Source of the DNA: Bacteroidetes bacterium UBA4416
GTDB taxonomy: Bacteria; Bacteroidota; Bacteroidia; B-17B0; Aurantibacillaceae
NCBI GenBank assembly: GCA_002390745.1
Contig: DGQK01000064.1
Coordinates: 1 to 64,000, forward strand
Reading direction: 5' to 3'
DNA: 64,000 nt
The notes below the pieces were generated by a model. The model was not told where the DNA came from. It did no database searches and worked only from the letters and a program-made list of their open reading frames with translations. Numbering within the stretch: position 1 is the stretch's first letter; each line of letters begins with the position of its first letter. A program made the translations under genes and the position numbers. This document shows, one piece after another, positions 16,101 through 23,215 of this stretch.

Positions 16101-18261
16101 CATTTCACCTGGCGCGTTTTTCAATGTCACAAATACGCATATTTACAGCTGCTCGGATATGTGGCGCGGAATGATCATCACCAATGGCGGCGGCTTAAGC
16201 CTGCGGAATTCGCTGGTGGAGGATGCCATCACAGCAGTTAGTATTTCCGGTAATACGCAAACTTCCGGAGTATTAACCGTGTTTTCGTCGACCTTCAACC
16301 GGAACTACAAAGGTATTGTGATCAATAACTATTCTCAGGCGATACCGACCTTTCCTTTCACTATCAAGAGTTCCGTGTTCACCTGCCGCCAGATCAACTT
16401 TACCCCGAACTCGCTGGTCTTCCCGCCAACCACAACAATTGGCGCAGCAGCTACTAATCCGGGGGCACCATTGACCAATCCTTACATTTCCAATTCTTCA
16501 TTTCCGGAAACCACACCGGTAGCGTCTTACCTCAAAGCGCCGTTCGCGGGAATGAAATCGAACACCGGCATTGAGCTGAATAAAGTGGGATCAACCCTGA
16601 ACCCTCAGACGACATCGCCCACGTATTATGAGTTCAGCATTGGCGACAGCGGCGGTAAGAATATTTTTGATAACCACAGCTATGGCATCAATGCCTCAAA
16701 TTCTAACCTGTCATCCTTCAATAACGTGTTCCAGAATTCCATTTCCACATCGGCCGGCACCGAGGGTATCGGGATCAATGCAGGCGTTGATAACGGCGGC
16801 AATTACCGTTTGCTGGTTAATTCGGCAACAGCTGCTACGCCGTCTCAGGGCAACCAGTTTGTAGATTGCAGCCGCGATATCAATACCACTGATATGTTTG
16901 AGCACCAGATCATGTTTAATGATTTCAGAAGCTCCCAGTCAAATGCAGCGGCGCCAACGACTTTTGTCAATGCCCGTGGCAACTACGGGGTGAAAAGTGT
17001 GACAAACCGCTTCCGCCTCTACAACGTGTCGAACAATACCATGTATAACCTGGAAAATGCGGTGATGCTGGATGCAACCACCGGGCCGTTAAACATTCCT
17101 ACCGTTGCCACAAGTGGCCAGTATGCCGGGAAAGTGGATGTCGATAACAACACCATCTCCGCCATGGTGGGGGCATCACCTACAACACAATATGTGTCGA
17201 ACGCCATCACCCTGAACACGGTGAGCGGCGCCGGAGTGATTTCATCCACGCCTTTCCCTAGCGTCCCGGTAATCAGGGCAAGCAACAACGTCATCACAAA
17301 TGTATACCGCGGTATCAATTATAACAATTGGACGAAAGTCAACAGCCTGATCAGCTTCAATGAAATTCTGCTGGTATCCGATCCGTACAATGCTTTCGGG
17401 CCTCCGGTTCAGTTTGGCATTTCCCTGAACAATGCGCAGCCAAGCAACGGGAACAATTCCATCACCGGAAATGTGGTAACTGGTTTCACAACAGGATATA
17501 CAAACCTCTACGGGATTGTAACCATCAAATCGCTGGGAACATCGGTAACCTGTAATACAACCAGGAACACCTACAGTGGTATTGAATTCCAGGGCAATTG
17601 CTCAGGAACCATTTTTACCAACAACGCCATGACTACCCATACCTATGGTTTTGTGCTGAGGAATTCCGGCTTTATCGGTGTGCAGGGAAGCTCTACAGTG
17701 CCTACGGATAATACATGGCCGGGCACATGGCCTGCCGGTACCTACAAAACGGCCACGATCAATTCTACAGCGTCCACAAGCCCTATCTGGGTGAGAAGTG
17801 CAGCAGGGCCAACGTATAATCCGAACGGTTCAGGATTTACGAACCTGACCTATGGCACCGATGATTATTTTGCGCCTACCAATGTGCGGTATATCTCCAA
17901 TAACCCATCTGTGGTACAGTGTCCGTCTAACCCCGGCAATGTGAAACCACCGACTTCCCGCATGGCCTCCTCAGGTGCAGAAGGAAGTGAAGTCACAATG
18001 GCACAGGCAGGCTTCGATGTGGTCATTTATCCGAACCCGGGATCGAATGATTTCAACCTCTCCATCGCACAGTTAGAGGAAACAGATCTCGATATCAGTA
18101 TCTCCGACATGGCAGGCAAAATCGTGTATCAGAACAAGCACCATGTAGCCAATGCATGGACCCATTTCGAAATAGATGTGGCCAATGGCATCTACATGGT
18201 GAAAATCCATGACCTGAATACACAGCAGTACCTGGTCAAAAAACTGGTGGTTCAGAAATAA
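13117..18261 (+). CDS. Giant secreted subtilisin-like (S8) protease with T9SS sorting domain
   Basis: 1714 aa. A signal peptide (about 1-22), then a prodomain-like region, then an S8 peptidase domain with the full triad: Asp164 (AVLDNE), His203 (HGTHVTG), Ser359 (GTSMASP), and oxyanion Asn293. After about residue 420 come a PKD-like domain (FTDNSITSSPITNWDW), Cys-containing Ig-like modules, and a long region around 960-1600 rich in N and short strands typical of a right-handed beta-helix. The last ~75 residues (VVIYPNPGSNDF...LVKKLVVQK) are a type A T9SS sorting domain. Expected to be exported by Sec, then T9SS, to the cell surface. Confidence 0.94.
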   Translation: MKKINFLCLLTALLVSYCLPAQNLDTNLVKGKIYFKIKDASPVRDYTYSGGSTAGFPEPLANLIKTFKVTAISRPFLQAKNAKLDRIFSLSFGVPEDLPKVIAAVGAMPGIEYAEPIPVDRLFCTGDPVWTGPSSDYYHLNLVQACPAWSGFPGGASVLVAVLDNECDIMHPDLVGKIAGSYDLADGDPVVLGPGPSLNHGTHVTGIVAAEANGFGTVGLGGANPNLKILFGKIAQNAGPITAGYQGMVWAVANGANVINCSWGSAEFFSITNSLVTAWVISQGVIIVAASGNLNTNAPAFPASFPGVYSVAASDQFDTKASFSNWGPTVDISAPGVSIYSTISSAVGMGTHDYMSGTSMASPMVAALAGLIKSNNPSYTAAQVLNCISSTTDPVISGVPVGPGRINAFEALKCSSGSSDYVQFSISSDRICPGNSISFTDNSITSSPITNWDWTITSMTNTLTASGSNPSVNFPNPGIYHAVLTVTCASTQTFTSYYPTDIYVVGINAATFSSAGNFCKNGDAMISMTMDAWPELIMDYDINGTPAPTMTVVNQYNGICDLVLATPNAPTMIVKITQVSDGILTCPAGLSMTAPLVDCCPNLVPNGNFEAGMVNFGSDLTLCAGAISPGFGTTIASPPFPARGAISYHTDGPTTAASTYCAPGFTTVSTPTSHYKNTVNLIAGSDYIFSFMFGIPNQQYISWAYPWLYIFPPSVFRVSLVDPSAVPVFTQTWTPNATTVNKWIQFKQDLSGMITTTGTYSLNVEQILNFNGLAFDYNWDDFSITAINTLTSAITPSLTAMCAPGNAPMTVNSGNAVPVQTYSWTSTPPAAYPVTVSINPFVSATTVYTATITDGNLCKVSATATVTVGSPTIAVSNQTMCAGSSATLTASGGSTYTWQPGGLTGNPVVVSPGSTTIYTVTGTSLAGCTGSATAVVTLSNCATTCTNCVVLGAGGTIPAGTYSNTTYCINNNVTISGAVNISNCELKMSPNVAITISPGAFFNVTNTHIYSCSDMWRGMIITNGGGLSLRNSLVEDAITAVSISGNTQTSGVLTVFSSTFNRNYKGIVINNYSQAIPTFPFTIKSSVFTCRQINFTPNSLVFPPTTTIGAAATNPGAPLTNPYISNSSFPETTPVASYLKAPFAGMKSNTGIELNKVGSTLNPQTTSPTYYEFSIGDSGGKNIFDNHSYGINASNSNLSSFNNVFQNSISTSAGTEGIGINAGVDNGGNYRLLVNSATAATPSQGNQFVDCSRDINTTDMFEHQIMFNDFRSSQSNAAAPTTFVNARGNYGVKSVTNRFRLYNVSNNTMYNLENAVMLDATTGPLNIPTVATSGQYAGKVDVDNNTISAMVGASPTTQYVSNAITLNTVSGAGVISSTPFPSVPVIRASNNVITNVYRGINYNNWTKVNSLISFNEILLVSDPYNAFGPPVQFGISLNNAQPSNGNNSITGNVVTGFTTGYTNLYGIVTIKSLGTSVTCNTTRNTYSGIEFQGNCSGTIFTNNAMTTHTYGFVLRNSGFIGVQGSSTVPTDNTWPGTWPAGTYKTATINSTASTSPIWVRSAAGPTYNPNGSGFTNLTYGTDDYFAPTNVRYISNNPSVVQCPSNPGNVKPPTSRMASSGAEGSEVTMAQAGFDVVIYPNPGSNDFNLSIAQLEETDLDISISDMAGKIVYQNKHHVANAWTHFEIDVANGIYMVKIHDLNTQQYLVKKLVVQK

Positions 18262-18288
18262 CCATTGGTATTAATACAATCTAATGCA

Positions 18289-18322
18289 CGAAGGGAAGCT
18301 ATCAGCTTCCCTTCGTTTTTTT
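18289..18322. terminator. Strong bidirectional terminator
   Basis: CGAAGGGAAGCT (18289-18300) and AGCTTCCCTTCG (18304-18315) form a perfect 12-bp stem with a 3-base loop, then seven T. Confidence 0.93.
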
Positions 18323-18369
18323 GATGGATAAGAAACGGTTGAGGTTTTGTAAAAAGTCTTACCGGAAAT

Positions 18370-18777
18370 TTACTCCACCGCTTTCCCTGTCCGGTAAGCG
18401 GTGCCTTTGAATACCGATACAAGTTTGCCTTCCGCATTAGTGGTACGAATATCATACAGGCCGGTTTTGTTTCCCAGGTGCAACTCCTTCGCTTCTACAT
18501 AGAGCACTTCGCCTTCTTTGGCAGGCTGCGTAAAGGTAATGGATACATCGAGCGCCACCGTAATCACACCATGCGAGTTGCCCGCGAAAGCAAAGGCCGA
18601 ATCCGATGCGGAAAATAAAATGCCGCCGTGGATATTGCCAAAACCGTTGAGCATCTCACGCTTCACCGTATAATGCAATTTGCAATAGCCCTTTTCGATC
18701 GCGTCGATCTCCAGGCCAAGCCAGCGGCTGAACTCGTCGCGCGCCGTCATAATGTCTATGATTTCTTTTGGAGTCAT
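18370..18777 (-). CDS. PaaI-family hotdog thioesterase
   Basis: 135 aa, normal length. The hotdog core shows NIHGGILFSASDSAFAFAGNS; the HGG and the acidic residue on the central helix are the usual catalytic region. It likely hydrolyses an aromatic or medium-chain acyl-CoA in the cytoplasm. No phenylacetate-degradation gene lies nearby, so the specific PaaI role is not supported. It lies directly downstream of a second thioesterase, with six bases between them, so the two are probably co-transcribed. Confidence 0.9.
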   Translation of the reverse strand: MTPKEIIDIMTARDEFSRWLGLEIDAIEKGYCKLHYTVKREMLNGFGNIHGGILFSASDSAFAFAGNSHGVITVALDVSITFTQPAKEGEVLYVEAKELHLGNKTGLYDIRTTNAEGKLVSVFKGTAYRTGKAVE

Positions 18778-18783
18778 GGTGTG

Positions 18784-19263
18784 CTAGCTGATGTAAGGAC
18801 GCATCTCCTCTTCAATGCCTTTCCGGAGATCCATTAATTTAATCGCATAGTGATTCATCGCCAGCTCCTTTTCCGTAGTAGGAACAAAAGGCGGAACCTC
18901 TTTAGGCTTGTTCTCGCTGTCGAGCGCCACAAACACGATCACGCAATGCGTATTCTTAACGAAATTGCCTTTACCTACGGGTTTGGAGAAAGCATCTACC
19001 GCAATGTGCATGCTCGTGTTGCCGGTGTAGATGATGCGTGCTTCCATTTTTACCAGGTGCCCGATGTGTACAGGGTGGTAAAAGCGGATGCCACCCACGT
19101 ATACGGTTACGCAATAGGATTCGCTCCATTGCACGGCGCAGGCATAAGCCGCCTGGTCTATCCATTTCATCATCATGCCCCCGTGTACCTTGCCGCCGAA
19201 GTTAACGTCTGAGGGCTCGCTCAGGAACTGAAGCTCTATGTGGTTGTGTCTGTCCTTTTCCAA
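18784..19263 (-). CDS. Acyl-CoA thioesterase (YciA/BACH type hotdog)
   Basis: 159 aa. The single hotdog domain carries DVNFGGKVHGGMMMKWIDQAAYACA, the signature of acyl-CoA hydrolases of this family, with the general base Asp in KWIDQ. It hydrolyses acyl-CoA to free fatty acid and CoA. The C-terminal tail (EKELAMNHYAIKLMDLRKGIEEEM) is helical. First gene of a two-thioesterase operon. Confidence 0.92.
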   Translation of the reverse strand: MEKDRHNHIELQFLSEPSDVNFGGKVHGGMMMKWIDQAAYACAVQWSESYCVTVYVGGIRFYHPVHIGHLVKMEARIIYTGNTSMHIAVDAFSKPVGKGNFVKNTHCVIVFVALDSENKPKEVPPFVPTTEKELAMNHYAIKLMDLRKGIEEEMRPYIS

Positions 19264-19360
19264 AATCGTTTTTTGCTCATAAATGTAACGAATCCTGCGA
19301 CAAGATCAAGAAGCGTTTGCCGGTGAGCGCTTTATTTTCTATTTTTAATAATTCAACTGC

Positions 19361-19813
19361 ATGATCATGGAAACAACACGGTGTTATTTTTGTAACCTGA
19401 ACAAGCCGGAGCCCGGATATGTTGTGCGTAAGACGCTCTACAAAAAGCTCGACAGCAGCTATGGCCTCGGGCTGACGGGGCTGAAGAAAACCACTAAGTA
19501 TTATGAAAAGGAAATAGAGATTCCGCGCTGTGCCTCCTGCTATACCGAGCATCGTCGCTCCAACAAACCTGCTTTGATCATTTTCCTGGTCACAGCTCTT
19601 GTTGCGGGCATCATTACGGGCTTTCTGGCGAAGCGTACTTTTATTACCATCGGTGTGGCTGTTGGTGCCGGCATTGTTGCGGTGGTTGCCTATTTTTTTC
19701 TGGTTCACCGGAAGCGCATCAAAGCCCTCGGTATTAAGGATTCGACAGAGGTGGAAACCTATTTGCCTGTTAAGACCTTGCTGGACGATGGCTGGCAGGA
19801 CTACAAACCCTAA
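19361..19813 (+). CDS. Hypothetical membrane protein with zinc-ribbon-like N-terminus
   Basis: 150 aa; a second ATG at 19367 is an equally good start. CYFC near residue 8 and CASC near residue 57 form a possible four-cysteine zinc ribbon. Two TM helices follow (about 70-90 and 92-113), then a charged cytosolic tail with VETYLPVKTLLDDGW. No known family recognised. The stretch after it holds no intact gene. Confidence 0.75.
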   Translation: MIMETTRCYFCNLNKPEPGYVVRKTLYKKLDSSYGLGLTGLKKTTKYYEKEIEIPRCASCYTEHRRSNKPALIIFLVTALVAGIITGFLAKRTFITIGVAVGAGIVAVVAYFFLVHRKRIKALGIKDSTEVETYLPVKTLLDDGWQDYKP

Positions 19814-19816
19814 GTA

Positions 19817-20100
19817 TTGGTATCAAAACGCTTTGATTGTATTTCATCTGCTCAATCACCAGGTGAGCTTGTGTTATCCTGTTTCCGAAACAGACCCTGC
19901 CTTCAACCGCAAGCTGAGGTATTTGTGGAAAAGCACGAAAGGTATTATAAACCTCACAAAAAAGGAGACGACTACCAAAGCTCTTCCTTTGAATCTATGG
20001 CTTGTGGCGGGAGAAGGCCTTGGAAAAATACAGCGATTTAAATTCAGGATACAAAGCTGTTATCCGGGAGCCGCTTATTATAACCGTGATAGCGCGTTGT
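19817..20100 (+). pseudogene. Possible frameshifted gene remnant
   Basis: In one frame the peptide FVEKHERYYKPHKKGDDY continues to FESMACGG; after about 20005 the protein-like text resumes in another frame as REKALEKYSDLNSGYKAVIREP. Together they read like one protein broken by a frameshift, but neither piece is recognised. The rest of the 355-base stretch between 19814 and 20168 shows nothing else except the promoter at its end. Confidence 0.25.
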
Positions 20101-20150
20101 GTACCTATCTTAAAAATAATATGTTTAATTTTTCTAAAGCAGATCTGTTT

Positions 20151-20158
20151 TAATTTTG
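20151..20158 (+). promoter_or_regulatory. -7 promoter box for the 81-aa gene
   Basis: TAATTTTG fits TAnnTTTG and ends ten bases before the ATG at 20169. Confidence 0.5.
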
Positions 20159-20168
20159 TATTCGAAAA

Positions 20169-20414
20169 ATGGCCATTAAATATTACCTGATATGCCCTGC
20201 CTGTAAAGAGTTTACCGATCTGTACAAAATCAGGTTGGAGACGCTCCCTGCTCATGAGTACAGGCTTCCTGCTGAAGGGATGAGCGAAGAAGACCTGCTA
20301 AAAGGAATAGGAGAGGCGGAACATGAGCTAAAATATCCGGGGAACGTTGCCGGAAATGTCCTGATCACTAAACTCCGCAAGTTTCGGGTTTCGGGGAAGA
20401 ACCTGGTGCCTTAA
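20169..20414 (+). CDS. Small hypothetical protein
   Basis: 81 aa with an N-terminal CPAC pair (ICPACKEF) and a polar, mostly helical remainder. No family recognised. A promoter box just upstream and the tight fit against the next promoter (TAATTTTG at 20412, overlapping this stop codon) support it as real. It could be a small metal-binding or redox protein. Confidence 0.6.
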   Translation: MAIKYYLICPACKEFTDLYKIRLETLPAHEYRLPAEGMSEEDLLKGIGEAEHELKYPGNVAGNVLITKLRKFRVSGKNLVP

Positions 20415-20419
20415 TTTTG
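20412..20419 (+). promoter_or_regulatory. -7 promoter box for the alkylation repair operon
   Basis: TAATTTTG overlaps the stop codon of the preceding gene. It places the transcript start near 20426 and so favours the ATG at 20437. Confidence 0.5.
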
Positions 20420-20436
20420 TGATCAAATGCAACACC

Positions 20437-21309
20437 ATGAAAGACAGCACGCACATCAATTATAACCGCATCGCCGAAGCCATCGCTTATATCAAACAAC
20501 ATTTTAAAGACCAGCCCAACCTGGATGACGTGGCAGAGAAAGTGCATCTGAGCCCTTTTCACTTTCAGCGGCTTTTTACCGACTGGGCAGGTGTGAGCCC
20601 GAAAAAATTTTTGCAATACATCAGCGTAGAGCATGCCAAGCAGGTACTGAAAAACAAGCAGGCTACACTGGTTGACGCTGCCAGCGAAACCGGTTTGTCG
20701 GGCACAGGCCGCCTGCATGATCTGTTCATCAACATCGAAGGCATGACACCCGGCGAATACAGGAATGGGGGCGAAGACCTCAGGATCAATTACAGCTATG
20801 CAGAAACCCCTTTCGGCAATATGATCGTGGCCTCTACCACCAAAGGGATCTGTTACATGGCCTTTGAAGAGGATGCCGCCAAAGCATTCGACGATTTGAA
20901 GCAGCATTTTCCAAAGGCCGTTTTCCGGCAAATGGTGGATACCCTGCAACAAAACGCCTTATACATTTTCACGCACGACTGGGCGAAGCTGCCCGAAATC
21001 AAGCTTCACCTCAAAGGCACCAGCTTCCAGCTGAAAGTATGGGAAACACTGCTGAAGATCCCTATGGGCGGGCTTACCACGTATAGAAGCATCGCCGGAA
21101 AACTCGAAAATCCCAATGCCTCGCGCGCCGTTGGCAGCGCTGTAGGCAGCAACCCTGTGGCCTTTTTAATTCCCTGCCATCGTGTTATTCAGTCTACCGG
21201 AACTTTCGGAGGCTATATGTGGGGGCCAACGCGCAAGGCCGCCATCATTGGTTGGGAAGCGGCAAAAACAGATGCGTCAGGTGCAACAACCGAAATTGCC
21301 GGAAGATGA
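20437..21309 (+). CDS. ada: AraC-type regulator fused to O6-methylguanine-DNA methyltransferase (Ada lacking the zinc domain)
   Basis: 290 aa. An AraC-type HTH domain (about 10-108; LSPFHFQRLFTDWAGVSPKKFLQ and the second helix pair ending in MTPGEY) is fused to an OGT domain. The methyl-acceptor is Cys247 in IPCHRVI; the Asn hinge and GSNP region are also present. It should repair O6-methylguanine by irreversible self-methylation. E. coli Ada has an additional N-terminal zinc domain that takes methyl groups from phosphotriesters and acts as the switch; it is absent here but a separate gene at 22027 encodes one. The ATG at 20437 fits the promoter better than the upstream frame start. Confidence 0.93.
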   Translation: MKDSTHINYNRIAEAIAYIKQHFKDQPNLDDVAEKVHLSPFHFQRLFTDWAGVSPKKFLQYISVEHAKQVLKNKQATLVDAASETGLSGTGRLHDLFINIEGMTPGEYRNGGEDLRINYSYAETPFGNMIVASTTKGICYMAFEEDAAKAFDDLKQHFPKAVFRQMVDTLQQNALYIFTHDWAKLPEIKLHLKGTSFQLKVWETLLKIPMGGLTTYRSIAGKLENPNASRAVGSAVGSNPVAFLIPCHRVIQSTGTFGGYMWGPTRKAAIIGWEAAKTDASGATTEIAGR

Positions 21310-22022
21310 GCAGCACGGTCATAGAACGCCTCGCTGCCTCAGACTGGCAGCAGGTGGCGGAAGGCCTCCATACAAAAGGCTTTGCACACATTCCGGGATT
21401 GTTAAGAAATGAGGAATGCCATCAGCTCATCGGGGATTATCATCATCAGGAGCTCTTTCGCAAAACAGTCATCATGGAGCGTTACCGCTTCGGTGCAGGA
21501 GAGTACAAATACTTCTCGTATCCGCTGCCTGCCCTCATCCAGCAGCTCAGGGAAGCTCTTTATCCCGAGCTGGCTCCGGTAGCAAACCGTTGGATGGCTG
21601 CTCTGGGAATCGACCGGCATTTCCCGGCACAGCATACCGGGTTGCTGGAGCTTTGCCGGAACAATGGCCAGCAGCTTCCTGCCGCGCTGATCCTGAAATA
21701 CGGCCCGGGAGGATTTAACACGCTGCACCAGGATCTTTACGGAGATGTTTATTTTCCGATGCAGGCGGTATTGTTTTTGAATGAACCCGGAAAAGACTAT
21801 ACCGGAGGTGAATTCGTGTTGACAGAGCAGGTGCCAAGGGCGCAGTCGAAAGCCATCGTGCTGAAGCCGGGCAAAGGAGATGTGCTGGTATTCACCACCA
21901 ATTTCAGACCGGTAAAAGGAAGCAAAGGCTATTACCGCGCAGCGATGAAGCATGGGGTAAGCGAGGTCGGATCAGGAGAGCGGTACACCGTGGGAATTAT
22001 TTTTCATGATGCCCATAGCTGA
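21306..22022 (+). CDS. 2-oxoglutarate/Fe(II)-dependent oxygenase
   Basis: 238 aa from the ATG at 21306, which overlaps the preceding TGA (ATGA), implying translational coupling. The double-stranded beta-helix metal site is His141/Asp143 (HQD) and His216 (KHGVS); Arg226 (ERYTVG) should bind 2-oxoglutarate. It resembles prolyl-hydroxylase-like members rather than AlkB. Its place in an alkylation repair operon suggests a role in nucleic-acid or protein demethylation, but this is inferred from context only. Confidence 0.9.
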   Translation: MSSTVIERLAASDWQQVAEGLHTKGFAHIPGLLRNEECHQLIGDYHHQELFRKTVIMERYRFGAGEYKYFSYPLPALIQQLREALYPELAPVANRWMAALGIDRHFPAQHTGLLELCRNNGQQLPAALILKYGPGGFNTLHQDLYGDVYFPMQAVLFLNEPGKDYTGGEFVLTEQVPRAQSKAIVLKPGKGDVLVFTTNFRPVKGSKGYYRAAMKHGVSEVGSGERYTVGIIFHDAHS

Positions 22023-22026
22023 AAGG

Positions 22027-22278
22027 ATGATTATACATTGGGATATGACGGATGCCGCGCTTAGAAAAAAACTTCGGCGGAAAGAGTTGGTGCTTGGTGG
22101 AAATAAAAAACTGAAAATATACGGTACCTTACACTGCCTTTCGGGAAAACGCATGAAGCGGGAGAACAGGGTCTTTTTTGGTTCGGCAGAAGAGGCTGTT
22201 GCACTGGGATACAGGCCTTGCGGGCATTGCATGAAACAGGAATACAAACATTGGAAACACATAGATGGATCTGTTTAA
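22027..22278 (+). CDS. Stand-alone Ada-type metal-binding domain protein
   Basis: 83 aa from the ATG at 22027. It matches the N-terminal zinc domain of Ada: a first cysteine in GTLHCLSGK, then VFFGSAEEAVALGYRPCGHC. In E. coli Ada four cysteines (38, 42, 69, 72) hold zinc and Cys38 accepts the methyl group. Here the equivalents of 38, 69 and 72 are present, but the position of Cys42 is lysine. It could be a detached methyl-phosphotriester sensor for the AraC-OGT protein, or a domain that has lost zinc binding. It overlaps alkB by 14 bases. Confidence 0.85.
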   Translation: MIIHWDMTDAALRKKLRRKELVLGGNKKLKIYGTLHCLSGKRMKRENRVFFGSAEEAVALGYRPCGHCMKQEYKHWKHIDGSV

Positions 22279-22873
22279 CGACACACACGACACCAATTTG
22301 CTGCCTTACGACGGCGAAGTGATCTATTACGGGGTCATCTTCCCCCGTGAGCAGGCCAACCGCTATGCCTCGCTGCTGATGGATACCATTGCCTGGAAGC
22401 ACGATGAAGCCCTCATTTACGGGAAGCGCATCATCACCGCCCGCAAAGTAGCCTGGTATGCCGATCGTGAATTTTCCTATACCTATTCCGGCACAACCAA
22501 GCAGGCGCTGCCCTGGACACAAGAGTTGCTGGAGCTTAAAAAAATAGCGGAAGAAAAAAGCGGTGACCGTTTCAATTCCTGTTTGCTGAACCTCTACCAT
22601 CACGGTGAGGAAGGCATGGCCTGGCACAGCGACGATGAGAGCTCTCTTGGAAAAAACACAGTGATCGCTTCCCTGAGCTTCGGGGCGGAGCGGAAATTTG
22701 CCTTCAGGCATAAGAAAAGCAAAGACAGTGTTTCCATTATCCTTGAGCATGGCAGCCTGCTGGTAATGAAAGGCGCTACGCAGAGCAACTGGCTCCACAG
22801 GCTGCCGCCAACGGCAAAAGTAAAAAGGCCGAGAATAAACCTTACCTTTCGAACCATTATAGATCAGGGTTGA
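22265..22873 (+). CDS. alkB: AlkB-type alkylated-DNA repair dioxygenase
   Basis: 202 aa. Fe(II) ligands His121 and Asp123 (WHSDDE) and His178 (WLHRL), with the 2-oxoglutarate-binding RINLTFR motif (Arg190, Arg196). The SFGAERKFAFRH block is typical of the ALKBH2/3-like branch. It oxidatively removes 1-methyladenine and 3-methylcytosine lesions. Last core gene of the alkylation repair operon; its start lies inside the preceding gene. Confidence 0.95.
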   Translation: MDLFNDTHDTNLLPYDGEVIYYGVIFPREQANRYASLLMDTIAWKHDEALIYGKRIITARKVAWYADREFSYTYSGTTKQALPWTQELLELKKIAEEKSGDRFNSCLLNLYHHGEEGMAWHSDDESSLGKNTVIASLSFGAERKFAFRHKKSKDSVSIILEHGSLLVMKGATQSNWLHRLPPTAKVKRPRINLTFRTIIDQG

Positions 22874-22894
22874 CAGCCCTAAAACAAGCACCCG

Positions 22895-23158
22895 ATGAAC
22901 CTGCACGAGATCATTGATGAAATAAACAAGCTGGAAACACCATCGAAGCACAAAGCCGCGCTCGATATCTTCAACCTGCTGGAAAATAACCGCCGCTTAT
23001 TCCTGGAAAAGCTCGATCCGGGGGATTTCAACAGCCTGTGTACAGGCTTCGAAGCATTGGCCTACGCTCATCCCAAAGACTACACTACCGATTCTTACGG
23101 ATCGGATTTCGAGCGGCTCAGAGGATCTTTACTCTATCATCTTAACAAAATTCTTTAA
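22895..23158 (+). CDS. Small hypothetical helical protein
   Basis: 87 aa, entirely polar and helix-prone (MNLHEIIDEINKLETPSKHK), with no signal or TM segment. It begins 21 bases after alkB and may be the operon's last gene. No family recognised. Confidence 0.65.
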   Translation: MNLHEIIDEINKLETPSKHKAALDIFNLLENNRRLFLEKLDPGDFNSLCTGFEALAYAHPKDYTTDSYGSDFERLRGSLLYHLNKIL

Positions 23159-23215
23159 GTCCCGAACCGGCTGTACGCACAATAAACTGTATATTTAAGC
23201 GTTCATAGAAGCAGT

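Noticed and set aside
22061..22951. 296-aa open frame on the minus strand
   Set aside because: Antisense to the Ada-zinc and alkB genes, which are clearly coding.
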